DNA from: AAA044-D11 sp965268555
GTDB taxonomy: Bacteria > Actinomycetota > Actinomycetes > Nanopelagicales > Nanopelagicaceae
DNA length: 64,000 nucleotides
NCBI GenBank assembly: GCA_965268555.1
Contig: OZ254174.1
Span: 186,001 to 250,000 of the forward strand
Direction: 5' to 3'
This document shows positions 23,852 through 33,444 of this stretch, piece by piece. Position numbers and translations under genes: made by a program. Position 1 is the first letter of the stretch, and every line of letters starts with the position of its first letter. A model generated the notes under the pieces. It worked only from the letters and a program-made list of their open reading frames with translations, was not told where the DNA came from and made no database searches.

Positions 23852-25954
23852 GTGGCCGTAGAAACAGCAATCGACCTAGCCAAGGTTCGCAACATTGGAA
23901 TCATGGCGCATATCGACGCGGGTAAAACCACGACTACTGAGCGAATCCTTTTCTACACCGGTATCAACTACAAGATCGGTGAAGTTCATGATGGCGGCGC
24001 AACCATGGACTGGATGGAACAAGAGCAAGAGCGCGGAATCACAATTACATCTGCCGCGACAACATGTGTTTGGAAAGACCATCTCATTAACATTATTGAT
24101 ACCCCAGGTCACGTTGACTTCACTGTTGAAGTAGAGCGTTCACTTCGTGTACTAGATGGCGCAGTTTGCGTATTCGACGGTGTTGCTGGTGTTGAACCAC
24201 AATCTGAAACTGTTTGGCGTCAAGCAGATCGTTACAACGTTCCACGTATCTGTTTCGTAAATAAGCTTGACCGTACGGGTGCATCGTTCCAACGTTGTGT
24301 GGACATGATCGGTTCTCGTCTAAATGCAATTGCTCTAGTTCTACAACTTCCAATCGGTTCCGAAGGTGACTTCAGTGGAGTCATCGATCTAATCGCAATG
24401 AAGGCGCTGGTATGGCCTGGCGAAACTAAAAAGGGTGAAGATTATTTAGTTGAAGAGATCCCAGCAGCAATGTTGGAAGAAGCAAAGACAGCTCGTCACA
24501 ACATGCTTGAAACTCTTGCAGATGCTGACGATGCGATCATGGAGAAGTACCTAGAAGGTATTGAACTTTCAGATGAAGAAATTATTGCTGGTATCCGTCG
24601 CGCAACTCTTGCTGACAAGTTGACTCCAGTTCTAACTGGTTCTGCTTTCAAGAACAAGGGCGTTCAACCAATGCTCGATGCAGTTAACCGCTACCTTCCA
24701 AGCCCACTAGATATCAAGGCAATCGTTGGACACAAGATGGGCGATGCAGAAGTTGAAGTAGAGCGTCAACCAGCTGATTCAGAACCATTCTCAGCACTTG
24801 CATTCAAGATCATGTCAGACCCACACCTTGGAAAATTAACATTCGTTCGCATTTACTCTGGTCGTCTAGATACCGGAACCGCAATTCTTAACTCTACAAA
24901 AGATAAGAAAGAGCGCATCGGAAAGATTTACCAGATGCACGCAAATAAGCGTGAAGAGAAAGATTCAGCTGGCGCAGGAATGATCATCGCAGTTATGGGT
25001 CTTAAGGACACCACAACTGGAGACACACTTTGCGACCCAGATAAGCCAGTAATTCTTGAATCAATGGACTTCCCAGCACCAGTTATTTCGGTAGCCATTG
25101 AGCCAAAGACAAAAGCTGACCAAGAAAAACTTGGTATTGCGATTCAACGTCTTGCTGAAGAAGATCCAACATTCCATGTTAAGTCAGATGAAGAAACTGG
25201 CCAGACAATTATCTCCGGTATGGGCGAGCTTCACCTTGAAATTCTTGTAGACCGTATGCGCCGCGAATTCAAAGTGGAAGCAAACGTTGGTAAGCCACAA
25301 GTTGCTTACCGTGAAACTCTTCGCAAGCCAGTTGATCGCCACGATTACACACACAAGAAGCAATCTGGTGGTTCTGGTCAATTCGCAAAGGTTCAAATTG
25401 CAATTGAACCACTTCCAACAGGTAGCGAAAATACTTACGAATTCGTAAACAAGATCACCGGTGGTCGTATTCCTAAGGAATACATTCCTTCTGTTGATGT
25501 TGGCTGTAAGGAAGGAATGCAGAACGGTCCACTGGCTGGTTATCCACTAGTAGATGTTCGCGTAACACTTCTTGACGGCGCTTACCACGATGTTGACTCA
25601 TCAGAACTTGCATTCAAGATTGCAGGACTTCAAGCATTTAGAGAAGCTTCACGCCTAGCAGGTCCAGTAATTCTGGAACCAGTTATGTCAGTTGAAGTTA
25701 TTACACCAGAAGATTTCATGGGCGATGTCATCGGCGATCTCAACTCTCGTCGCGGACAAATTCAATCCATGGATGAGCGTTCAGGCGCTCGTATTGTCAA
25801 AGCTGTTGTTCCGCTATCAGAGATGTTCGGCTACGTCGGAGATCTTCGAAGCAGAACACAAGGTCGCGCAAGCTACAGCATGCAATTTGATTCGTATGCC
25901 GAGGTTCCAGCCGCGGTCGCGAAGGAAATCATCGCGAAAGTTCGCGGCGAGTAA
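23852..25954 (+). CDS. fusA: Elongation factor G
   Basis: 700 aa, GTG start after AAGGAGA. GTPase driving ribosomal translocation. The G1 loop AHIDAGKT, G3 DTPGHVDF and G4 NKLDRTG are present in the first 150 residues, and domains II-V are complete. The gene is followed after 75 bases by tuf. Confidence 0.98.
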   Translation: MAVETAIDLAKVRNIGIMAHIDAGKTTTTERILFYTGINYKIGEVHDGGATMDWMEQEQERGITITSAATTCVWKDHLINIIDTPGHVDFTVEVERSLRVLDGAVCVFDGVAGVEPQSETVWRQADRYNVPRICFVNKLDRTGASFQRCVDMIGSRLNAIALVLQLPIGSEGDFSGVIDLIAMKALVWPGETKKGEDYLVEEIPAAMLEEAKTARHNMLETLADADDAIMEKYLEGIELSDEEIIAGIRRATLADKLTPVLTGSAFKNKGVQPMLDAVNRYLPSPLDIKAIVGHKMGDAEVEVERQPADSEPFSALAFKIMSDPHLGKLTFVRIYSGRLDTGTAILNSTKDKKERIGKIYQMHANKREEKDSAGAGMIIAVMGLKDTTTGDTLCDPDKPVILESMDFPAPVISVAIEPKTKADQEKLGIAIQRLAEEDPTFHVKSDEETGQTIISGMGELHLEILVDRMRREFKVEANVGKPQVAYRETLRKPVDRHDYTHKKQSGGSGQFAKVQIAIEPLPTGSENTYEFVNKITGGRIPKEYIPSVDVGCKEGMQNGPLAGYPLVDVRVTLLDGAYHDVDSSELAFKIAGLQAFREASRLAGPVILEPVMSVEVITPEDFMGDVIGDLNSRRGQIQSMDERSGARIVKAVVPLSEMFGYVGDLRSRTQGRASYSMQFDSYAEVPAAVAKEIIAKVRGE

Positions 25955-26029
25955 TCGCTAAGAGCAGTTGCGAATCGGCAAACGAAAACAACCAAACTAA
26001 CAAACTAAAAGAACCAACAGGAGGAAAAA

Positions 26030-27223
26030 GTGGCAAAGGCAAAGTTCGAGCGGAATAAGCCGCACGTAAACATTGGCACAATCGGTCACATCGATCACGG
26101 TAAGACCACTCTTACTGCTGCGATCTCAAAGGTACTTCACGATAAGTATCCTGATGTAAACCCATTCACACCATTCGATCAAATCGATAAGGCGCCAGAA
26201 GAGCGCGCACGCGGTATAACAATTTCTATCGCACATATCGAGTACCAAACAGAAGCGCGTCACTATGCACACGTTGACTGCCCAGGCCACGCCGACTACA
26301 TCAAGAACATGATTACCGGTGCTGCTCAAATGGACGGTGCAATTCTTGTAGTTGCTGCAACTGATGGACCAATGCCACAAACTAAGGAGCACGTACTACT
26401 TGCTCGTCAGGTTGGCGTTCCATCAATCGTTGTTGCTCTAAACAAGTCAGACATGGTTGACGACGAAGAAATTCTTGAACTTGTTGAAATGGAAGTTCGC
26501 GAACTTCTAAGCAAGTACGAATTCCCAGGCGATGACACACCAATCGTTCGCATCTCAGCACTTAAGGCTCTCGAAGGAGATGCTAAGTGGGTTGAATCGA
26601 TCATGGAGCTAATGAAGGCTGTAGACAGCTTTATTCCTCAACCAGCTCGTGAAATTGATAAGCCATTCTTGATGCCAGTAGAAGACGTTTTCACAATCAC
26701 AGGTCGTGGAACTGTTGTAACTGGTCGTATCGAGCGCGGAATCGTTAAGGTCAACGAAGAAGTTGAAATCGTTGGTATCCGTCCAGATTCACAGAAGACA
26801 ACCGTTACTGGTGTTGAAATGTTCCGCAAGCTTCTTGACGAAGGTCAAGCTGGCGAGAACGTTGGACTTCTTCTTCGTGGAACAAAGCGTGAAGATGTAG
26901 AACGTGGCCAAGTTGTTTGCAAGCCAGGTTCAATCACACCTCACACTGAATTCTCTGCGAATGCTTACATCCTTTCAAAGGATGAAGGCGGACGTCACAC
27001 ACCATTCTTCAATAACTATCGTCCACAGTTCTACTTCCGTACAACTGACGTAACAGGAATCGTAACTCTTCCATCAGGAACAGAAATGGTTATGCCTGGC
27101 GATAACACTGAAATGGCTGTTGTTCTAATTCAACCAATCGCTATGGAAGAGGGTCTACGTTTCGCAATTCGCGAAGGTGGCCGCACCGTAGGAGCAGGTC
27201 GAGTTACAAAGATCGTTAAGTAG
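26030..27223 (+). CDS. tuf: Elongation factor Tu
   Basis: 397 aa, GTG start after AGGAGG. Delivers aminoacyl-tRNA to the ribosome. GTPase motifs GHIDHGKT, DCPGHADY and NKSD are intact, as are the switch I segment ERARGITI and the C-terminal VGAGRVTKI. This is the only tuf copy in the window and the last gene of the str-type cluster. Confidence 0.98.
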   Translation: MAKAKFERNKPHVNIGTIGHIDHGKTTLTAAISKVLHDKYPDVNPFTPFDQIDKAPEERARGITISIAHIEYQTEARHYAHVDCPGHADYIKNMITGAAQMDGAILVVAATDGPMPQTKEHVLLARQVGVPSIVVALNKSDMVDDEEILELVEMEVRELLSKYEFPGDDTPIVRISALKALEGDAKWVESIMELMKAVDSFIPQPAREIDKPFLMPVEDVFTITGRGTVVTGRIERGIVKVNEEVEIVGIRPDSQKTTVTGVEMFRKLLDEGQAGENVGLLLRGTKREDVERGQVVCKPGSITPHTEFSANAYILSKDEGGRHTPFFNNYRPQFYFRTTDVTGIVTLPSGTEMVMPGDNTEMAVVLIQPIAMEEGLRFAIREGGRTVGAGRVTKIVK

Positions 27224-27237
27224 TTAAAGGTTTTGAT

Positions 27238-27261
27238 GGTTGGCCTCGAAAGGGGCCAACC
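27238..27261 (+). other. Strong hairpin between tuf and rpsJ
   Basis: GGTTGGCC and GGCCAACC form a perfect 8-bp stem around TCGAAAGG, 15 bases after the tuf stop. No T run follows, so it may be a Rho-type boundary, an mRNA 3'-end stabiliser, or part of the S10-operon leader. Confidence 0.5.
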
Positions 27262-27320
27262 GTTAAACAAGTAGTAAAAATAGATTTTTAAAAAGCAGTT
27301 TAGATAAAAAGGAGAAGCAA

Positions 27321-27629
27321 ATGGCGGGACAAAAGATCCGCATTCGGCTTAAGGCGTACGACCACGAAGTGATTGACACATCTGCGAAGAAGATCGTAGA
27401 GACTGTTGAACGCACCGGGGCTACTGTCGCAGGCCCAGTTCCACTGCCAACAGAGAAGAACACTTTTTGTGTTATTCGCTCTCCTCACAAATACAAAGAT
27501 AGCCGCGAACACTTCGAGATGCGCACACATAAGCGCCTAATTGACATCATCGATCCAACTCCTAAGACAGTTGACTCATTGATGCGCCTCGATCTTCCTG
27601 CTGGCGTTGACATTGAGATAAAGCTCTAA
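27321..27629 (+). CDS. rpsJ: 30S ribosomal protein S10
   Basis: 102 aa, full length, after AAAAGGAGAAG. It is part of the 30S head and the NusB antitermination partner. Conserved IRIRLKAYDH and the LIDIIDPTPKTVDSL C-terminal half are present. First gene of the S10 operon. Confidence 0.97.
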   Translation: MAGQKIRIRLKAYDHEVIDTSAKKIVETVERTGATVAGPVPLPTEKNTFCVIRSPHKYKDSREHFEMRTHKRLIDIIDPTPKTVDSLMRLDLPAGVDIEIKL

Positions 27630-27642
27630 GGGGATATGAAAA

Positions 27643-28335
27643 ATGGCTAACGGCAAAACTATTCAATCCCAAGGCTCTGCTGTAAAAGGCATCCTCGGCA
27701 AGAAGCTTGGAATGACCCAAGTCTTCGATGCCAACAATAAAATTGTTCCAGTAACAGTTGTTGAAGCTGGTCCATGTGTTGTTACACAAATTCGCACAAT
27801 TGAAAACGATGGTTACACAGCTGTGCAACTAGCTTTCGGTGCAGTTGATCCTCGCAAAGTTACAAAGCCAGAAGCTGGCCACTTTGCAAAGGCTGGCGTA
27901 ACTCCACGTTCAGAGGTTGCTGAACTTCGCACATCTGACACTTCTACTTACACAGTTGGTCAAGAACTTCGCGCAGATGTATTTGCTGCTGGCGAAATTG
28001 TTGATGCAACTGGAACTTCACGCGGTAAAGGTTCTGCTGGTGTTATGAAGCGCCACGGATTCTCTGGTATCGGAGCATCACACGGTGTTGACCGTAAGCA
28101 CCGTATGCCAGGTTCAATCGGTAACCGAACAACACCAGGTCGCGTATTCCGCGGTAAGAAAATGATGGGTCGCATGGGTGTTGACACAGTTACAACTCAA
28201 AATCTTCTAGTTCATTCAGTTGATGCCGAGAAATCACTTCTTCTAATCAAGGGTGCAATTCCTGGTCCAACTGGCTCAATCGTCTTCGTCCGTTCAGCGG
28301 CCAAGATGGCAACTTCTGAAACGGTAGGTGCATAA
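27643..28335 (+). CDS. rplC: 50S ribosomal protein L3
   Basis: 230 aa. Early-assembly protein near the peptidyl-transferase centre. It starts at ATG 27643 (MANGKTIQ), slightly longer at the N-terminus than many homologues, then LGKKLGMTQVF. The FSGIGASHGVDRKHRMPGSI loop that reaches the active site is conserved. Confidence 0.96.
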   Translation: MANGKTIQSQGSAVKGILGKKLGMTQVFDANNKIVPVTVVEAGPCVVTQIRTIENDGYTAVQLAFGAVDPRKVTKPEAGHFAKAGVTPRSEVAELRTSDTSTYTVGQELRADVFAAGEIVDATGTSRGKGSAGVMKRHGFSGIGASHGVDRKHRMPGSIGNRTTPGRVFRGKKMMGRMGVDTVTTQNLLVHSVDAEKSLLLIKGAIPGPTGSIVFVRSAAKMATSETVGA

Positions 28336-28339
28336 CCCC

Positions 28340-29011
28340 ATGTCACTTAAAGTAGATATTAAGAGCGCAGCCGGAAAGGTAACTGGAAGCATTAACCTGC
28401 CTTCAGAAATTTTCGATGTGCAAACTAATGTCCCACTAATTCACCAAGTAGTAGTCGCACAACTTGCGGCGGCTCGCGCGGGCACTGCAAAGACAAAGAA
28501 CCGCGGTGAAGTAAGTGGTACAGGTAAGAAGCCTTTCAAGCAGAAGGGAACAGGTCGTGCCCGTCAGGGTTCTGTCCGTGCTCCGCTGCAACGCCACGGT
28601 GGAGTTTCACATGGACCAGTTCCACGTTCATATGATCAACGCACACCAAAGAAGATGATTGCTGCAGCACTTAAGGGTGTTCTATCTGATCGTCAACGCG
28701 AAGATCGCATTCACGTTATTGATGCAATCGTTGAAACCCCAACCACAAATTCTACAAAGGGCGCAATTTCAGCAGTTCGCCAATTCTCAGATCGTAAGAA
28801 TGTTCTAGTTGTTCTTGCTCGTACCGAAGATACAGCTTGGCGTTCACTTCGTAACGCAGATGACATGCACTTAATCGTGAATGATCAATTAAATGCTTAC
28901 GACGTTCTAGTTAGTGATGACATTGTTTTCACTGAAACAGCAATTCGCGAATTCATCACAAAACCAGCAACAGCAGTTGCCCGAGAGAGCGAAGTTGAGG
29001 TGTCAGCATGA
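28340..29011 (+). CDS. rplD: 50S ribosomal protein L4
   Basis: 223 aa from the ATG at 28340; the in-frame GTG at 28328 would overlap rplC and lacks a better ribosome site. L4 lines the exit tunnel: GTGKKPFKQKGTGRARQGS is the conserved tunnel loop (about 58-76). It overlaps rplW by four bases. Confidence 0.96.
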   Translation: MSLKVDIKSAAGKVTGSINLPSEIFDVQTNVPLIHQVVVAQLAAARAGTAKTKNRGEVSGTGKKPFKQKGTGRARQGSVRAPLQRHGGVSHGPVPRSYDQRTPKKMIAAALKGVLSDRQREDRIHVIDAIVETPTTNSTKGAISAVRQFSDRKNVLVVLARTEDTAWRSLRNADDMHLIVNDQLNAYDVLVSDDIVFTETAIREFITKPATAVARESEVEVSA

Positions 29012-29301
29012 AGGACTACCGCGAGATTCTCCTAGCACCTGTTGTATCTGAGAAGTCATATGGACTTCTAGATGAGAACAAGTACACATTTTTAGTTGAT
29101 CCACGTGCTAACAAGACTGAAATCAAGATTGCAGTTGAGAAAGTATTTGGAGTAAAAGTTTTGAGCGTTAACACCATGAACCGCGAAGGTAAGCGCAAGC
29201 GCACCAAGGTTGGTTTTGGAAAGCGCAACGATACAAAGCGTGCGATCGTGCACGTTGCCGCCGGTGACCGCATCGACATCTTCGGAGGTCCAGTTTCCTA
29301 A
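29008..29301 (+). CDS. rplW: 50S ribosomal protein L23
   Basis: 97 aa. It sits at the tunnel exit as docking site for trigger factor and SRP. It starts with the ATGA overlap with rplD; the PVVSEKSYGLLDENKYTFLV and VNTMNREGKRKR segments are typical. Confidence 0.96.
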   Translation: MKDYREILLAPVVSEKSYGLLDENKYTFLVDPRANKTEIKIAVEKVFGVKVLSVNTMNREGKRKRTKVGFGKRNDTKRAIVHVAAGDRIDIFGGPVS

Positions 29302-29338
29302 GGGGACTGGATTAGAAGAAGAAGAGGACTGATAAAAA

Positions 29339-30172
29339 ATGGCACTACGTAAACTCAAGCCGACCACTCCTGGTCAACGCGGCGCAAGCGTTCCTGATTT
29401 CGCAGAAATCACACGCACAACTCCTGAGAAGTCATTGGTTCGCCCAATTCACTCAAAGGGTGGACGTAACGCAAGTGGAAAGATCACAACTCGTCACCAA
29501 GGTGGCGGACACAAGCGTGCTTACCGTCTAATCGATTTCCTTCGTAACGATAAAGATGGCATCCCAGCAAAGGTTGCTCATATCGAATACGACCCAAACC
29601 GCACAGCTCGTATTGCACTTCTGCATTACGCAGATGGCGAAAAGCGTTACATCATTGCACCAAATAAATTGAACCAAGGCGATGCGATCGAAAACGGTCC
29701 ATCAGCAGATATCAAGCCTGGAAATAACTTGCCACTGCGCAACATTCCAGTTGGAACAATGATTCACGCAATTGAACTACGCCCTGGTGGCGGAGCAAAG
29801 ATTGCACGTTCTGCAGGCGCATCAGTTCAACTCGCAGCTAAAGAGGGTCCATACGCACAACTACGTATGCCATCTGGCGAAATTCGTAACGTTGATGTTC
29901 GTTGCCGCGCAACTGTTGGTGAAGTTGGAAACGCAGAACAATCAAATATTAACTATGGAAAAGCAGGCCGTAAGCGTTGGCTCGGAATTCGTCCAACTGT
30001 TCGCGGTGTTGTTATGAACCCTGTTGACCACCCACACGGTGGTGGTGAAGGTAAAACTTCTGGTGGACGTCACCCAGTTTCACCTTGGGGTCAACCTGAA
30101 GGACGTACTCGCAGGAAAAAAGCGAGTGACCAAATGATTGTCCGCCGTCGCAAGTCGAACAAGAAACGATAA
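29339..30172 (+). CDS. rplB: 50S ribosomal protein L2
   Basis: 277 aa. Required for subunit association and peptidyl transfer. The C-terminal NPVDHPHGGGEGKTSGGRHP loop, containing the histidine near the catalytic centre, is intact. It follows rplW after 37 bases, the widest gap in the early S10 operon. Confidence 0.98.
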   Translation: MALRKLKPTTPGQRGASVPDFAEITRTTPEKSLVRPIHSKGGRNASGKITTRHQGGGHKRAYRLIDFLRNDKDGIPAKVAHIEYDPNRTARIALLHYADGEKRYIIAPNKLNQGDAIENGPSADIKPGNNLPLRNIPVGTMIHAIELRPGGGAKIARSAGASVQLAAKEGPYAQLRMPSGEIRNVDVRCRATVGEVGNAEQSNINYGKAGRKRWLGIRPTVRGVVMNPVDHPHGGGEGKTSGGRHPVSPWGQPEGRTRRKKASDQMIVRRRKSNKKR

Positions 30173-30184
30173 GGAGCCTTACAA

Positions 30185-30466
30185 ATGCCACGTAGTTTAA
30201 AAAAGGGTCCATTCGTGGACGGTCACCTTGTTAAGAAGGTGGATGCTCAGAACGCAGCGAATACCAAGAACGTTATTAAAACTTGGTCACGCCGTTCAAT
30301 GATCACTCCATCAATGATTGGTCACACCATCGCAGTTCATGATGGTCGCAAGCACGTTCCAGTTTTCATTACAGATGCCATGATCGGTCACAAGCTCGGT
30401 GAATTTTCACCAACTCGTACCTTCAAGGGCCACGTTAAGACGGATGCGAGGGCTGCTCGTGCCTAA
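30185..30466 (+). CDS. rpsS: 30S ribosomal protein S19
   Basis: 93 aa. 30S head protein contacting S13 and the inter-subunit bridge. The PRSLKKGPFVDGHL start and the LGEFSPTRTFKGH C-terminal motif match the family. The end overlaps rplV by eight bases. Confidence 0.97.
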   Translation: MPRSLKKGPFVDGHLVKKVDAQNAANTKNVIKTWSRRSMITPSMIGHTIAVHDGRKHVPVFITDAMIGHKLGEFSPTRTFKGHVKTDARAARA

Positions 30467-31019
30467 TACAGATACTGCGCTAGTCGCGCGCGCGATTCTT
30501 CGCGAAACTCGTACAACTCCACAGAAGGCACGTCGTGTTGTAAACATCGTTCGCGGTGAGCGCGCAGATACTGCGCTTACAACGCTGAAGTTTGCTAACC
30601 AAGAGATTGCCGGCGAGCTCTACACACTTCTTGCATCAGCTGTTGCAAATGCAAAGCAGAAGAATCCATCACTACGTGATGCTTCAGAACTTTGGGTTGC
30701 GGAAGCTCTAGTTGACGAAGGTTTCACTTTGAAGCGTTTTCGTCCACGTGCACAAGGTCGCGGATTCACAATTCGCAAGCGCACATCAACAATCACTTTT
30801 GTTGTTTCAGATGATCGCAACTACCGATCAAATGGACCACGCAAAGTTGTAAAGCATGCTCCTGTTGTTAAGGAAGTTGTTAAGGATGTTGTTAAGCCGG
30901 TTGCAGAAGTTGCAACTGAAAAGGCAGCTCCAGTAGCAAAGAAGGCAGCGGCCAAGAAGGCTCCTGCAAAGAAAGCCCCTGCTAAAAAGGCAGTAGCTAA
31001 AGAAGGGAAGGCCGAATAA
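30459..31019 (+). CDS. rplV: 50S ribosomal protein L22 with a Lys/Ala-rich tail
   Basis: 186 aa from the GTG at 30459, with GAGG eight bases upstream; an ATG at 30444 lacks a ribosome site. The L22 core occupies about the first 115 residues, including the tunnel beta-hairpin RFRPRAQGRGFTIRKRTSTI. A tail of about 60 residues follows, first Val/Lys-rich and then AKKAPAKKAPAKKAVAK, resembling histone-H1-like sequences. Such basic extensions occur in other Actinobacteria and may bind rRNA. Confidence 0.95.
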   Translation: MPNTDTALVARAILRETRTTPQKARRVVNIVRGERADTALTTLKFANQEIAGELYTLLASAVANAKQKNPSLRDASELWVAEALVDEGFTLKRFRPRAQGRGFTIRKRTSTITFVVSDDRNYRSNGPRKVVKHAPVVKEVVKDVVKPVAEVATEKAAPVAKKAAAKKAPAKKAPAKKAVAKEGKAE

Positions 31020-31826
31020 ATGGGTCAAAAAGTAAATCCCCACGGCTTCCGCCTTGGTATCACAACTGAATTCAAATCACGTTGGTATGCCGAAAAGCTA
31101 TACAAGGATTATGTAAAAGAAGATATTGAAATCCGTCGCACAATGTCTAAGGGCATGGAGCGCGCTGGTGTTTCACATATCGAAATCGAACGTACTCGTG
31201 AACGCGTACGTATCGATCTTCACACTGCTCGTCCAGGAATTGTTATTGGTCGTCGCGGAACAGAAGCAGACAAGATTCGCGAGAAGCTTGAGAAGCTAAC
31301 TGGAAAGCAAGTTCAATTAAATATTCTTGAAGTAAAGAACCCTGAGACAAATGCTCAATTAGTTGCGCAAGGTATTGCGGAACAATTAGCAGCTCGTGTT
31401 TCTTTCCGTCGCGCAATGCGTAAATCAATGCAAACAGCTCTAAAGGCTGGCGCACAAGGTATTCGAGTTCAATGTGGTGGACGTCTTGGCGGCGCAGAAA
31501 TGTCTCGCTCTGAGTTCTACCGTGAAGGTCGCGTACCACTTCACACACTTCGTGCTGATATTGATTACGGATTCTATGAAGCACATACGACTTTCGGTCG
31601 CTTGGGTGTAAAGGTTTGGATCTACAAGGGTGAAGTTATTGAATCTCGCGCAGAACGCGCAGCATCTGCACTAGCAGCTGCTCGGGCACCAAAACCATCT
31701 CGCGGTGGTTCACGTGCACCTCGCGCACCTCGCGGTGAAGTAACAACTTCAACTGTTGAATCTCGCGCAGCGCAAGCTGCAGCAGAAACTCCTGCAGCTC
31801 CAGTAGTAGAAGGAGGCGAGGCTTAA
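31020..31826 (+). CDS. rpsC: 30S ribosomal protein S3
   Basis: 268 aa, immediately after the rplV stop. Lines the mRNA entry channel. The KH domain carries VIGRRGTEADKI (about 77-88). The C-terminus is extended by about 50 residues (PSRGGSRAPRAPRG, then an Ala/Glu-rich acidic end), as in other Actinobacteria. Confidence 0.97.
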   Translation: MGQKVNPHGFRLGITTEFKSRWYAEKLYKDYVKEDIEIRRTMSKGMERAGVSHIEIERTRERVRIDLHTARPGIVIGRRGTEADKIREKLEKLTGKQVQLNILEVKNPETNAQLVAQGIAEQLAARVSFRRAMRKSMQTALKAGAQGIRVQCGGRLGGAEMSRSEFYREGRVPLHTLRADIDYGFYEAHTTFGRLGVKVWIYKGEVIESRAERAASALAAARAPKPSRGGSRAPRAPRGEVTTSTVESRAAQAAAETPAAPVVEGGEA

Positions 31827-31827
31827 A

Positions 31828-32241
31828 ATGTTAATTCCACGCAAAGTTAAGCACCGTAAGCAACACCACCCAAAGCGCGGTGGCAAGTCAAAGGGCGGAA
31901 CTGTTGTTGCATTCGGCGACTTCGGTATTCAAGCTCTAGAACCTGCTTACGTAACTAACCGCCAAATTGAAGCCGCACGTATTGCTATGACTCGTCATAT
32001 CAAGCGCGGTGGAAAAGTTTGGATCAATATTTATCCAGATCGTCCGCTTACAAAGAAGCCAGCTGAAACTCGTATGGGTTCCGGTAAGGGTTCTCCAGAG
32101 TGGTGGATTGCAAACGTAAAGCCAGGTCGCGTTATGTTTGAAATCTCTGGTGTTACAGAAGATATCGCTACCGAGGCAATGACTCGTGCGATTCACAAGC
32201 TTCCAATGAAGTGCCGAGTAGTTCGTCGTGAGGAGTTCTAA
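31828..32241 (+). CDS. rplP: 50S ribosomal protein L16
   Basis: 137 aa. Binds near the A-site tRNA elbow. The MLIPRKVKHRKQH start and the RMGSGKGSPEWWIANVKPG loop are conserved. It shares one base with rpmC. Confidence 0.97.
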   Translation: MLIPRKVKHRKQHHPKRGGKSKGGTVVAFGDFGIQALEPAYVTNRQIEAARIAMTRHIKRGGKVWINIYPDRPLTKKPAETRMGSGKGSPEWWIANVKPGRVMFEISGVTEDIATEAMTRAIHKLPMKCRVVRREEF

Positions 32242-32459
32242 TGGCAAATATCGTTACAACTGAAGAGCTACGTGCTCTTGCGAGCGAAGAACTTGCTACC
32301 AAGTTGCGTGAGTCAAAGGAAGAACTTTTCAACCTTCGATTCCAAGCAGCTACTGGACAACTCGAGAGCCACGGTCGTCTGACCGCTGTTCGTAAAGAGA
32401 TTGCGCGGATTTACACAATCTTGCGTGAACGTGAATTAGGAATTGGAGGCGCAGCATGA
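32241..32459 (+). CDS. rpmC: 50S ribosomal protein L29
   Basis: 72 aa, two-helix protein at the tunnel exit. The ELFNLRFQAATGQLESHGRL segment and the IARIYTILRERE C-terminal helix are typical. ATGA overlap with rpsQ. Confidence 0.96.
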   Translation: MANIVTTEELRALASEELATKLRESKEELFNLRFQAATGQLESHGRLTAVRKEIARIYTILRERELGIGGAA

Positions 32460-32731
32460 CATCTTCTAATAACGAAGAAGCTCGTGGCTTCCGTAAGACT
32501 CGTGAAGGCATCGTAACTTCAGACAAGATGGATAAGACTGTCGTTGTTGAAATTAAGAACCAGGTCAAGCACGCCATGTACTCAAAGGTTATGACTCGTA
32601 CTCATAAGTTGAAGGCACATGACGAGAACAACAGCGCCGGCATTGGCGATCGCGTTCTCTTGATGGAAACACGTCCGCTATCAGCTACAAAGCGTTGGCG
32701 CGTTGTTGAAATTCTTGAGAAGGCTAAGTAA
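32456..32731 (+). CDS. rpsQ: 30S ribosomal protein S17
   Basis: 91 aa. Primary 16S-binding protein with an OB fold: REGIVTSDKMDKTVVVEI and the VLLMETRPLSATKRWRVVEI end. Translationally coupled to rpmC by a four-base overlap. Confidence 0.97.
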   Translation: MTSSNNEEARGFRKTREGIVTSDKMDKTVVVEIKNQVKHAMYSKVMTRTHKLKAHDENNSAGIGDRVLLMETRPLSATKRWRVVEILEKAK

Positions 32732-32745
32732 GGGGACACTGAAAA

Positions 32746-33114
32746 ATGATTCAACAAGAATCCAGACTTCGAGTCGCGGATAACACCGGTGCAAAGGAAC
32801 TCCTTTGTATTCGTGTTCTCGGTGGTTCCTCACGACGCTACGCCGGAATCGGCGACATCATTGTTTGCACTGTTAAAGATGCAATTCCTGGCGGTCAAGT
32901 AAAGAAGGGTGAAGTCGTAAAGGCTGTCATCGTTCGTACCGTAAAGGAGAACCGTCGTCCTGATGGTTCATATATCAAGTTTGATGAGAACGCAGCAGTC
33001 ATCCTAAAAGCGGATGGCGAACCACGCGGCACTCGTATCTTCGGACCAGTTGCTCGCGAACTTCGCGACAAGAAGTTTATGAAGATTATTTCCCTTGCTC
33101 CGGAGGTGCTATAA
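32746..33114 (+). CDS. rplN: 50S ribosomal protein L14
   Basis: 122 aa, full length; starts the spc-type part of the run. It begins MIQQESRLRVADNTGAKEL, with FGPVARELRDKKFMKIISLA at the end. Forms an inter-subunit bridge with 16S helix 14. Confidence 0.97.
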   Translation: MIQQESRLRVADNTGAKELLCIRVLGGSSRRYAGIGDIIVCTVKDAIPGGQVKKGEVVKAVIVRTVKENRRPDGSYIKFDENAAVILKADGEPRGTRIFGPVARELRDKKFMKIISLAPEVL

Positions 33115-33117
33115 AAA

Positions 33118-33444
33118 ATGGCAAAGTTATTAAAACTTAAGAAGGGCGATGAAGTCCTTGTTATTGCCGGAAAAGATAAAGGCGTGACTGGAAAGATTCT
33201 TGAAGTAGACAAGGCGAAATCTCGCGTTCTTGTTGAAGGTGTTGCTCGCGTAAAGCGCCACACCCAAGAGACAACCAGCGAACGTGGCGTAAAAGTTGGC
33301 GGAATCCTTACCGTTGAATCAGCAATTCACATTTCAAATGTGATGTTGGTTGATGCGGATGGAAAAGCTACTCGCAGCGGCACTCGCAAAGATGAAAATG
33401 GCAAGAATGTTCGCATCTCGCGCCGTACTGGAAAGGATCTGTAA
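33118..33444 (+). CDS. rplX: 50S ribosomal protein L24
   Basis: 108 aa. Assembly initiator with a KOW motif (KKGDEVLVIAGKDKGVTGKI, about 8-27) and the conserved HTQETTSERGVKVGGI-like stretch. It follows rplN by three bases and shares one base with rplE. Confidence 0.96.
   Translation: MAKLLKLKKGDEVLVIAGKDKGVTGKILEVDKAKSRVLVEGVARVKRHTQETTSERGVKVGGILTVESAIHISNVMLVDADGKATRSGTRKDENGKNVRISRRTGKDL

Noticed and set aside
27238..27261. Rho-independent terminator between tuf and rpsJ
   Set aside because: The stem is strong but no T tract follows, so it is recorded only as a hairpin.
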